Positions 25,846 to 33,810 of a stretch of DNA of 44,953 nt are shown here, piece after piece. The notes under the pieces are model-generated. The model ran no database searches, was not told the DNA's origin, and worked only from the letters and a program-made list of their open reading frames with translations. The position numbers were made by a program, and so were the translations under genes. Each line of letters begins with the position of its first letter. The stretch's first letter is position 1. This stretch comes from Alphaproteobacteria bacterium CG11_big_fil_rev_8_21_14_0_20_39_49. GTDB lineage: Bacteria; Pseudomonadota; Alphaproteobacteria; Rickettsiales; UBA6187. Where the stretch lies: positions 72,791 to 117,743 of the forward strand of contig PCXK01000026.1 in the NCBI GenBank assembly GCA_002787635.1. The letters run 5' to 3'.

Positions 25846-26886
25846 TTAAACTTTTTTAACCTCGTCGATTACAGCCTGCACGTTCTCTATCGAGGTCTGC
25901 GGTAATATACCGTGTCCTAGGTTAAAGATAAAAGGTTTATCCTGCATGATATCAAGCAATTTTCTTGTATATTCTACTGCGGCTTTTTTATCTGCCATAA
26001 GCATAACCGGATCAAGGTTTCCCTGCACCGTCACATCTACATTATCCCTTATCCACAAAGCACTCATATTCTGGTCGAAAGATATCGCATTCACGCCTGT
26101 TCGCTTAGAATAATCCTTATAAAATACACCGGCACCCTTAGGAAAGCCGATTATGGGAATTTTAGGGTGAACTTTACGCACATTTTCAACGATTTTTCCG
26201 GTTGGCTCTATCGACCATTTTTCAAACTGCCCTTGTGTCAACACACCTGCCCAGCTATCGAATATCTGAAGAGCATCAACTCCCGCACTAACCTGTGCGA
26301 TAAGGTGTTTTGAAACCGAATCAACCAGCTTATCTATCAGCAGTGAAAATAGTTCGGGGTGGGAATAACTGAAGGTTTTTGTTTTTAAATAATCCTTACT
26401 TCCGCCGCCTTCTATCATGTAGGTAGCCAGAGTCCAAGGAGCTCCCGAAAAGCCGATTAACGCACGACTACCGCATAATTGGTCTTTTGTAATTTTTATA
26501 GCTTTATACACGGGTGATAAAAATCCTTCATCATAATTAAGTTTATCTATATCAGATTCATTTTCTATTGCTTTTAGCTTAGGGCCTTCATTTTTGACGA
26601 AATTTACATCCATGCCAAGTGCATCGGGAATAACAAGTATATCGGAGAAAATTATAGCTGCATCAAAGCCGAAACGTTCTATAGGTTGCAGGGTAACTTC
26701 TGCTGCTTTTTGTGGAGAATAACATAACTCCAGAAAGTTACCAGTACTATTTCTTACTTGTTTGTATTCAGGCAGATATCTGCCTGCTTGTCGCATAAAC
26801 CAAATAGGTGTCTGCTTATTTTTTGTACCGTTTAATGTACTGATAAATAATTTTTCCACATTGGGAGAATCTTTCCTGTCTAACAT
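25846..26886 (-). CDS. hemE: Uroporphyrinogen decarboxylase
   Basis: HemE decarboxylates the four acetate side chains of uroporphyrinogen III to give coproporphyrinogen III. The 346-residue product has the N-terminal signature PIWFMRQAGRYLPEYKQVR. It also has FSDILVIPDALGMDV with the catalytic Asp, GFSGAPWTLATYMIEGGGSK, and the C-terminal FNLGHGILPQTS. Length and motifs are complete. It reads leftward away from the putative replication origin, as in Caulobacter and Rickettsia, and is followed by hemH. Confidence 0.97.
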   Translation of the reverse strand: MLDRKDSPNVEKLFISTLNGTKNKQTPIWFMRQAGRYLPEYKQVRNSTGNFLELCYSPQKAAEVTLQPIERFGFDAAIIFSDILVIPDALGMDVNFVKNEGPKLKAIENESDIDKLNYDEGFLSPVYKAIKITKDQLCGSRALIGFSGAPWTLATYMIEGGGSKDYLKTKTFSYSHPELFSLLIDKLVDSVSKHLIAQVSAGVDALQIFDSWAGVLTQGQFEKWSIEPTGKIVENVRKVHPKIPIIGFPKGAGVFYKDYSKRTGVNAISFDQNMSALWIRDNVDVTVQGNLDPVMLMADKKAAVEYTRKLLDIMQDKPFIFNLGHGILPQTSIENVQAVIDEVKKV

Positions 26887-27280
26887 AATAAATATATATT
26901 TATATATAATAATTGTTGTTTATGTGTGCCTGTATTACTGTGGATTAAATTTTATCCACAAGACTATCAACATATATAAAAAGATTTATTTTACCAGACT
27001 CTTTTGCTATATGCATTTTTTCCACATGCTGTTGATAAAAAATTATATGATATTCACATGTGAGTATTTGATGTAGAATCGGGGGTGGAAAAATATGGAT
27101 AAGTCGGAAGCTTTTTTATCCATCTAGTTATCCACATGGTTATTTAGTCAGATGTGAACAATGCTTTTATATGCAGTTTTGTGCAGAGTTTTATAGCTTT
27201 TAATAAAATATTATATGGATACACAAAGTGAGTCGGTGTATTACTAAAATTAGTTAAAAAAACAAAAATACATAAATAAA
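26887..27280. other. Putative chromosomal replication origin (oriC)
   Basis: This 394-base gene-free gap between divergent hemE and ppsR holds two perfect DnaA boxes TTATCCACA (26952-26960 and 27128-27136). It also has near matches at 27018-27026 (TTTTCCACA), 27030-27038 (reverse, TGTTGATAA) and 27094-27102 (reverse, TATGGATAA), with a weaker one at 27116-27124. Very AT-rich tracts at about 26884-26925 and 27197-27220 could be the unwinding element. The hemE/ppsR setting is the known origin position in Caulobacter crescentus and Rickettsia prowazekii. Genes on both sides point away from it. Only one weak CtrA-like pair (TTAA-N7-TTAT, 27200-27214) was found. Confidence 0.8.
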
Positions 27281-28129
27281 ATGAATGATTCAAAAGAAAT
27301 AAACTTCCATTTACACCTTGTGTCCGATTCTACTGCCGAGACGGTAAGTTCCGTAGCACGTGCTTCTATTGCACAGTTTGACGGTGTTGAGATAGAGGAA
27401 CATACATGGCCTTTGGTGCGTACAAAGGCACAGGTGGATAAAGTGTTAAAAGGTATCCGTGAGACGGGCGGTTTTGTGATGTACACTATGGCGGATAAGC
27501 ATCTTCGTAAACATCTGAAAAAAAACTGTGAGGAGATGGGGATACCGTGTATATCCGCTATAGCACGCATGATAACGGTGTTATCCGAGTGGATGGACAA
27601 GAAGACTACATTCCACAAGCCCGGTCGCCAACATGAGCTTGATGAGGATTATTTTAACCGTGTTGAGGCTATAAACTTTGCACTTACGCATGATGACGGT
27701 CAGTCGGTATGGGATTTAGAAGAAGCTGATGTTGTGTTGGTAGGTGCTTCTAGGACATCAAAATCACCTACATCAATGTATCTTGCATATCGTGGTTTTC
27801 GTGCCGCAAATGTGCCTTATGTTACGGGTGTTCCGTTGCCTGATATTGTGCATAAATTAAAGAATCCTCTGGTTGTAGGTCTTACAATAAGCCCTGATGT
27901 TCTGGTGCAGATACGCAAGAACAGGCTTTTATCCATCAATGAGCAGAAAAGCACCGACTATACGGATATTGAGAGGGTTAAGGAGGAATTGGTTCAGGTA
28001 AGGAGGGTTTTTACAAAGAACCGGTGGCCGGTTATAGATGTTACCCGTCGTTCGGTTGAGGAAACTACGGCTAATATAATACAGATGTTTGAAAAAAGAA
28101 AATATCAGCGTGAGAAGGGTAGTAAATGA
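27281..28129 (+). CDS. ppsR: Pyruvate, phosphate dikinase regulatory protein (DUF299 kinase/phosphorylase)
   Basis: The 282-residue product belongs to the PPDK/PEP synthase regulatory family. This family phosphorylates the dikinase on Thr using ADP and reverses this with phosphate. It begins with the typical FHLHLVSDSTAETVSSVARA, and its nucleotide loop GASRTSKSPTS starts at residue 155. Whether it acts on PPDK or PEP synthase cannot be told from sequence; PPDK is usual in alphaproteobacteria. It is the first gene right of the putative origin. Its stop overlaps the aroE start by 4 bases (ATGA), so they are translationally coupled. The maf gene often found between them elsewhere is absent. Confidence 0.93.
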   Translation: MNDSKEINFHLHLVSDSTAETVSSVARASIAQFDGVEIEEHTWPLVRTKAQVDKVLKGIRETGGFVMYTMADKHLRKHLKKNCEEMGIPCISAIARMITVLSEWMDKKTTFHKPGRQHELDEDYFNRVEAINFALTHDDGQSVWDLEEADVVLVGASRTSKSPTSMYLAYRGFRAANVPYVTGVPLPDIVHKLKNPLVVGLTISPDVLVQIRKNRLLSINEQKSTDYTDIERVKEELVQVRRVFTKNRWPVIDVTRRSVEETTANIIQMFEKRKYQREKGSK

Positions 28130-29007
28130 CGCATAAAAAGGCAGCAGTAATAGGATATCCGGTAAAGCACTCATTATCGCCTGTGCTGCATGGTTACTGG
28201 CTTAAAAAATATAATATTGACGGCGAATACGGCATGTTGGAGGTAAAGCCCGAAGACTTGGAGCAAACGTTGCTCGGTTTAAAAGATAAAGGCTATGTAG
28301 GTTGTAACCTTACAATTCCGCATAAAGAGGTCGGCTATAAAATTATAAAAGAGCATGGTATAACTAGTAAATTAGCTGATAGGTTAGGTGCTGTAAATAC
28401 AATATACTTTAATAAAGATGGTATATTATGTGCCGATAATACTGATGGTTATGGGTTTATTGAGAATATAAAGCAGTCTCAGCCATGTTTTGACATAACT
28501 AAAGGAAAGGCTTTTGTCTTGGGGGCGGGTGGTGCTGCCAGTGCCGTTATAAGTTCTCTTATAGATGCAGGAGTAGAAGATATAGTTAATTTAAATAGAA
28601 CAAAAAGTAAGGCTCATGATTTAGAGTTTTTACTTCGTCCATATATTGGAAAATATAAAATATCTACTTTTGATTGGGATTCTAGGAGTGCAATTTTAGG
28701 ACATATAAATCTTTTGGTTAACACTACATCACTCGGTATGAAAGGCAATCCTGAACTTGACATAAACTTAGAAAAACTGCCGAAGAATGCGTTAGTTACC
28801 GATATTGTGTATAGTCCTATAGAGGTTGATTCTGCAAACCCTACTTATACAAAACTACTAAAAAATGCATCGGTACGTGGAAATTTAGTTGTAGAAGGCT
28901 TAGGAATGTTGTTATATCAGGCGGTCGCAGGTTTTCAAATGTGGTTCGGAGTTAAACCTGAGGTTACCGAGGATTTGCGTAAACACGTATTGTCCCATAT
29001 AAAATAA
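28126..29007 (+). CDS. aroE: Shikimate dehydrogenase
   Basis: AroE reduces 3-dehydroshikimate with NADPH in the chorismate pathway. The 293-residue product has the substrate-binding HSLSP at residues 15-19, the catalytic Lys67 in NLTIPHKE, and the partner Asp in DNTDGYGF. The NADP-binding loop is VLGAGGAASAV, with NRTKSKA after it. It is coupled to ppsR by a 4-base overlap and followed 23 bases later by coaE. This order is conserved at alphaproteobacterial origins. It implies that the organism still makes aromatic precursors, unlike the most reduced Rickettsiales. Confidence 0.95.
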   Translation: MTHKKAAVIGYPVKHSLSPVLHGYWLKKYNIDGEYGMLEVKPEDLEQTLLGLKDKGYVGCNLTIPHKEVGYKIIKEHGITSKLADRLGAVNTIYFNKDGILCADNTDGYGFIENIKQSQPCFDITKGKAFVLGAGGAASAVISSLIDAGVEDIVNLNRTKSKAHDLEFLLRPYIGKYKISTFDWDSRSAILGHINLLVNTTSLGMKGNPELDINLEKLPKNALVTDIVYSPIEVDSANPTYTKLLKNASVRGNLVVEGLGMLLYQAVAGFQMWFGVKPEVTEDLRKHVLSHIK

Positions 29008-29030
29008 GTGACCACGAAAGGTATTATCTT

Positions 29031-29627
29031 ATGATAGTAATTGGTTTAACCGGCTCTATTGCAACGGGGAAAAGTTTTGTAGCAAGGTGCTTTCTAAAGC
29101 TTGGTGCGGCGGTTTTTGACGCAGATAAGAATGTCCATGAATTGCTTACGTTCGGCGGTAAGGCTGTAAAGCAGGTGCGGGATTTATTTCCCGAAGCATA
29201 CCATGAAGGTGAGATTTGCAGACGCAGGCTCGGAGAGATAGTTTTTTCAGATAGTTCAAAGCGTAAGAATCTTGAGGAAATAATCCACCCTTTAGTTGAT
29301 AAAAGAAGAAAGGATTTTCTAAAGCAGTGTAAAAAAGACAAGGTTAAGATAGCGGTTCTTGAAATACCTCTTTTATTTGAAACCGAGCGTCAGACATTAT
29401 GCGACTATGTGGTTGTAACTACGGTTGATTCATATACGCAGGAAAAACGGGCATTGGAGCGTAACGGCATGACAAAGGAAAAATTTGATGCGGTAAACTC
29501 ACTTCAGATGGCAAGTCGTGATAAGGTTAAAAAAGCGGATTTTGTTATAGATACGTCATTTAGCGAGTTTGCGGTGTTCAGGGAGGTTAAGAACGTGATG
29601 AATAAAATTTTGAGTAATGATGATTAA
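29031..29627 (+). CDS. coaE: Dephospho-CoA kinase
   Basis: CoaE phosphorylates the 3'-hydroxyl of dephospho-CoA, the last step of CoA synthesis. The 198-residue product has the P-loop GLTGSIATGKS at residues 5-15 and VFDADKNVHELL with the substrate-binding Asp. It also has AVLEIPLLFET and the lid region EKRALERNGMTKEKF. Length is normal. It lies in the ppsR-aroE-coaE-dnaQ series running away from the origin. About 120 bases without a convincing gene separate it from dnaQ. Confidence 0.95.
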   Translation: MIVIGLTGSIATGKSFVARCFLKLGAAVFDADKNVHELLTFGGKAVKQVRDLFPEAYHEGEICRRRLGEIVFSDSSKRKNLEEIIHPLVDKRRKDFLKQCKKDKVKIAVLEIPLLFETERQTLCDYVVVTTVDSYTQEKRALERNGMTKEKFDAVNSLQMASRDKVKKADFVIDTSFSEFAVFREVKNVMNKILSNDD

Positions 29628-29747
29628 TAAAAAACTATTAACAGTTGATGAAGCGAGGGATTTTTAATATGGTGGTAAAAAACACCGACTCGTTATATGG
29701 TGATAAAGGTAATTTTAAGAGCATTAAGGTAATAACGCAGAAATTTT

Positions 29748-30419
29748 ATGAGAGAGATAACATTTGATACGGAAACGACCGGGATTGATCCTAATTCCGG
29801 ACATAGGATAATAGAGATAGGTTGTGTAGAACTGATTGATAAAGTAAGGACGGGTGAAGTATATCATGTTTATATAAATCCGCAAAGGGATATACCCAAG
29901 TCTTCTACCGACGTGCATGGTCTTACAATGGGGTTTTTATCCGATAAACCTGTTTTTTCGCAGGTGGCTAAGGATTTTCTTGATTTTATAAGAGGTGATA
30001 GGCTGGTTATACATAATGCGGCTTTTGACCTGAAATTTATAAATTCCGAGTTGGGTAAGCTTGATTTTCCGCTTGTGGAGTTTGAGAGGGCAACCGATAC
30101 TTTGAATATGGCAAGGGAGAAGTTTCCCGGTGCAAAAGCCAGCCTTGATGCTTTATGTAACCGTTTCGGCATAGACTTGTCAAAGCGTGAAAAACACGGA
30201 GCATTGCTTGATGCCGAGTTACTGGCAGATGTTTATATTGAACTGATAGGCGGTACGCAAGGAGCTATGCAGTTAGATGAGAATGAAATAAAATATGAAG
30301 AAAAAACCGTCCGCAGACGGAAATATCTGGCAAAGCGTAGTTTTGAGGTTTCTAAAGAGGAGTTAGATGCACATAAACAATTCCTGTCAAATATAAAAGA
30401 GCCTTTGTGGGACGTTTAA
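29748..30419 (+). CDS. dnaQ: DNA polymerase III subunit epsilon (3'-5' proofreading exonuclease)
   Basis: DnaQ proofreads for DnaE. The 223-residue product begins MREITFDTETTGIDPNSGHR, with exonuclease motif I residues Asp7 and Glu9. Motif II is in VIHNAAFDLKFIN, and motif III is KHGALLDAELLADVY, with His and Asp of the DEDDh type. The C-terminal tail would bind DnaE. Its stop overlaps the stop of the giant LamG gene by 4 bases. In related genomes secB, tim44, mltA and smr follow dnaQ; here they lie on the other side of the origin. Confidence 0.95.
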   Translation: MREITFDTETTGIDPNSGHRIIEIGCVELIDKVRTGEVYHVYINPQRDIPKSSTDVHGLTMGFLSDKPVFSQVAKDFLDFIRGDRLVIHNAAFDLKFINSELGKLDFPLVEFERATDTLNMAREKFPGAKASLDALCNRFGIDLSKREKHGALLDAELLADVYIELIGGTQGAMQLDENEIKYEEKTVRRRKYLAKRSFEVSKEELDAHKQFLSNIKEPLWDV

Positions 30420-33400
30420 GGTGTAAGAGTGATACCCCATTTGCTTGAAAGGTAAGATTCTACATCTTCACGGCTAGTGATAGAAAGCGCACTAGGGAAG
30501 AATAATATCTCGCCTATTTTTCCGTCCATTCCGTCTGAACTTGTTCCGTCATAATTACCTATATATACCGGATCGCCGGAGTTGGAAGCTGTTGCGGGAG
30601 CGGTACGGCTATTATTTAACTTACCGTTAATGTAAATTTCGTGAGTGGTGGCAGGACCGAATGTTCTGAAAGTAAATATATAATCGGTATTTGTAGTAAT
30701 AGAGCCGTTAGTTGATTCCACTCCGTCCGAACCGGCCCAAGTTCCGTCACCTAAATCAAAATATAATCTCCACAGGCTGACATTGGCAGTTTTCATGGTT
30801 ACTATCTCAAAAGGATTTGCATAAGCCGCTCCTCTGTTGAAGAACGTTCCCCAGTAATTTCCTAACTCGTCGTATTTTAGTGTGAACATAACTGTAAAAT
30901 TACCGTTTACATCAAAGTCATCTCCTGAAGCGTTGGGAATACGAAGTGTATCAAAAGTTAATCGGTTAAAGTCAATAGCCGGTTTTGCGTTTATGCCTGA
31001 CGATCTGTATTTAGGTCTTTTTGAGGCGGTTCCTTGTTTTGCGTGGTTATCATTGCCCGATTTATCCTTCCAACAGCCAACATCATCGGAATAGGCGGCT
31101 GTTGAACCCGTACATGTATTATTTATCAATACGGTAGCTGCGTCCTCAGCATCAAGCCACAATACGGCAGTGTCTTTTATATCAGGATTCGTTATATTCC
31201 ATTTATCTATCAAGTAAGTGTTTATAGTGTTACGCTCACTGTTTGAAAGGGCGTAGTCAAAGATGAGTATTTCACCCATATTTCCCGTGTGGAACATCTT
31301 GTATCCCGGCTCGTTCCATGCTCCTATACTTCCCGGTCCCCATTTTTTGGTAGTGTCTGTGGTTATATTTTTTGAAACCAGACTACTACCGTTTTGGAAT
31401 AATTCTGATATGGTATTATCGTCATATGCGGTGGTTAAGTAATATCTGTCGGCTGTTGCGTAATCATCTTTTTGGACTGAAAGCGGATTTCTGCCCCTAA
31501 TATCGAAATACATAGGTGCGGTTGTTCCTCCCTTATAACCAATCCATGTTGATTTACCGCTTACACCGGAAGCCCCTATAATTGCCTGTCCTACTCCCGA
31601 ATAGCTATTTTCTTTGTGTATGGCAAATACCGTTGTTTTTTCAAACTCACCTATGTCCGGATATTCCAGTCTTGTTGATGAGCCGTTGAATTTTATGGTA
31701 GGCAGGTTGTTTTGCCCGTCGGCATTGCTTGTATATGTAGGTTCATAAGAGGCGTTGGTTTGTGTTGCGTGGAAATTGTTACCCGATTTATCCATCCAGC
31801 AACCAACCGTGTCTAAGCCCGGATTAGCCTTTGTTCCGGCATTACAGCCACTTGTTTTCAATACGGTATCGGTGTCAGAGGCATCATACCATAGGGTGGC
31901 TGCCTCAAATACGGTTTTAGTGTCTATACCCCATTTATCGCCAAGGTATGATTCTACGGTTTGTCCGTCACCTGTTGAAAGACTCGAATCATATATTAAT
32001 ATCTCGGCGACATTTCCATGGAAGAACTCACTATATCCGCTGCCGCCTTCGTAGTATCCTCCTATAGTTCCCGCTCCCCATTCTTTACTTTGAGGACTTA
32101 ATACCACTTGAGTGTCTTTTACTACTCCGTCGCGGTGTATGGCGATGTTAATATTGTCATCTATTAATGACGTGATAGCATAAACACCGGTAGTACCGTA
32201 TATGTCAAATATTTCAATCGGATTTCTGTTTACTGTTTCAAAGCTAAGGTATATTCCGTCATCGGTTCCGTAGTAAAGCCATGAGCTTCCGTTAAAATCG
32301 CCTGACTTTCCTAATATAACACTGTAAGTGTCGGGGAAGCTAAGTGCCTTGTGGACGATAAATAAGGTAGTTTCATTAAATGTACCTATATCAGGATAGT
32401 GCAGTGCATTACTACTACCGTTAAACCTAACCGTAGGCAGACCGTTCTGTCCTGAGGCGGTGCTTGTGTAGGAAGGCTTGCGTGTGCCGATAGGCTGGAC
32501 GGCGTGATAATCATTTCCCGATTTATCTTTTATACACCCGACTTTATCTAGACCTGCAACGGCATTGGTTGAGCAACTGTCATTAGAAAAGACCATGCAC
32601 TGATCGGCTGCGTCCAGCCATAATTTTACACCGACTATGCCAATGCCGCTTTCTTCATAGGCAGGGCATGAGTTTTTACAAGGTATTCGTTCATTTGCCC
32701 AGTTTCCGTTCATATCGCAATCGCTAAGAGGATATCCCGGTGCTTGGGCAACATAACCGGAGGCAACATCACATGTTCCTGTTACGTTTTTTTCTCCGGC
32801 GAATGTAAGCGGATATGTGGCGTTATTTATTAATGCCGGAGCTTCGGGACATGTTATCCTTACGCATTCATCATTTACGGTATTACTCCATGTGGCAGTG
32901 TTGTCTGCATTTAATATACAGTTTCTTGTAGGGTCTGCGGAAACCTTTTTATATCCGGGGGTGCATGATGTGTAAGTAGCTGTTTGTCCGCCTAGGGTAG
33001 TAGGCCAGTAGGCGTTTCCCTTGTTATCTGCGGGAGCTTCACAGATACCGATTACGCAGTTTGTTTGAACTTCCTGCCAATCTCCGTTTTCGTCGCAATA
33101 CTCCATCACTGTGCCGTTAGTTCCGTTCGGACAGAACGCACCTTCTTTTATTCTAACACTGCCTATATTTTCGCCGCCGCTACACCGGATTGGCTGGCAC
33201 GTATCACTTAAGGTTGTCCAGTAGTCGTTAGAATCGTTATCTATACATTGTAAAATATGGCTTCCGCTTTTCCCCGGAGGGCAGCCTATATTTTTAGTTG
33301 AATCCGAACTTGCATTACATGTTCCGTAGATAGGTGAGCATGTAGAGCCGATAGCGGTTTTTTCCCACGTTCCGGCTATTGTGCAAACTTCTATGGCGTT

Positions 33401-33685
33401 TCCGGTATAATTGCTGCTGCAATTGGACGATGATATTTTTGTCTCACCTATATTGTTAATGCCGCATAAAATTTCATTACATTTATTAGGGAAAGGAAAT
33501 CCCCACTTGTTGTCGGTACATTTTTGAATTGCGTAACCCGACTTGCCCCAGTCACAAGCCTGTGCCGGTCTTATTTCGTCGTTTGTCCTGCAAGAGAGGT
33601 CTGTTCTGTGCTCACAGTCCGAGCGTATGACTTTCCAGACTCCGTTTTCCGTACATTGTTCGACTATTCCTTCATTACCCTTCAT
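30416..33685 (-). CDS. Cysteine-rich / triple LamG protein, 3' part of a frameshifted giant prepilin-like gene
   Basis: The 1089-residue frame has no prepilin or signal sequence of its own. Residues 1-340 are cysteine-rich modules (EQCTENGVW, ACDWGKSGYAIQKC, IGCPPGKSG). Three LamG/concanavalin-like units follow, at about 350-595, 600-835 and 840-1089. Each begins LW(L/Y)DA.D, has a GC..DKSGN(D/N).HA.Q box and ends near D/SKWGI. The frame remains open upstream of the ATG back to about 33826, encoding GKIVETCRVDSDNSG. This continues the module series of the gene at 33811-35301 in another frame. It is therefore most likely the cut-off downstream half of one gene. As a separate protein it would lack an export signal. 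LamG units suggest glycan or surface binding. Confidence 0.8.
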   Translation of the reverse strand: MKGNEGIVEQCTENGVWKVIRSDCEHRTDLSCRTNDEIRPAQACDWGKSGYAIQKCTDNKWGFPFPNKCNEILCGINNIGETKISSSNCSSNYTGNAIEVCTIAGTWEKTAIGSTCSPIYGTCNASSDSTKNIGCPPGKSGSHILQCIDNDSNDYWTTLSDTCQPIRCSGGENIGSVRIKEGAFCPNGTNGTVMEYCDENGDWQEVQTNCVIGICEAPADNKGNAYWPTTLGGQTATYTSCTPGYKKVSADPTRNCILNADNTATWSNTVNDECVRITCPEAPALINNATYPLTFAGEKNVTGTCDVASGYVAQAPGYPLSDCDMNGNWANERIPCKNSCPAYEESGIGIVGVKLWLDAADQCMVFSNDSCSTNAVAGLDKVGCIKDKSGNDYHAVQPIGTRKPSYTSTASGQNGLPTVRFNGSSNALHYPDIGTFNETTLFIVHKALSFPDTYSVILGKSGDFNGSSWLYYGTDDGIYLSFETVNRNPIEIFDIYGTTGVYAITSLIDDNINIAIHRDGVVKDTQVVLSPQSKEWGAGTIGGYYEGGSGYSEFFHGNVAEILIYDSSLSTGDGQTVESYLGDKWGIDTKTVFEAATLWYDASDTDTVLKTSGCNAGTKANPGLDTVGCWMDKSGNNFHATQTNASYEPTYTSNADGQNNLPTIKFNGSSTRLEYPDIGEFEKTTVFAIHKENSYSGVGQAIIGASGVSGKSTWIGYKGGTTAPMYFDIRGRNPLSVQKDDYATADRYYLTTAYDDNTISELFQNGSSLVSKNITTDTTKKWGPGSIGAWNEPGYKMFHTGNMGEILIFDYALSNSERNTINTYLIDKWNITNPDIKDTAVLWLDAEDAATVLINNTCTGSTAAYSDDVGCWKDKSGNDNHAKQGTASKRPKYRSSGINAKPAIDFNRLTFDTLRIPNASGDDFDVNGNFTVMFTLKYDELGNYWGTFFNRGAAYANPFEIVTMKTANVSLWRLYFDLGDGTWAGSDGVESTNGSITTNTDYIFTFRTFGPATTHEIYINGKLNNSRTAPATASNSGDPVYIGNYDGTSSDGMDGKIGEILFFPSALSITSREDVESYLSSKWGITLTP

Positions 33686-33810
33686 TCCGTTTATACATGA
33701 AAGTTTTCTTATATCTCCGAATATACCGTTACCGGTACATTTTACTTCTTCGCAAAATGCCCCCGTTACTTCCCATGTTCCTGAATTGTCGGAATCTACT
33801 CGGCATGTTT

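Noticed and set aside
27197-27214. CtrA-binding site in the origin
   Set aside because: Only one imperfect TTAA-N7-TTAT pair was found in very AT-rich DNA, which is expected by chance.
29628-29747. Small gene between coaE and dnaQ (ATG at about 29670)
   Set aside because: The frame is about 30 codons, lacks a ribosome site and overlaps the dnaQ start.
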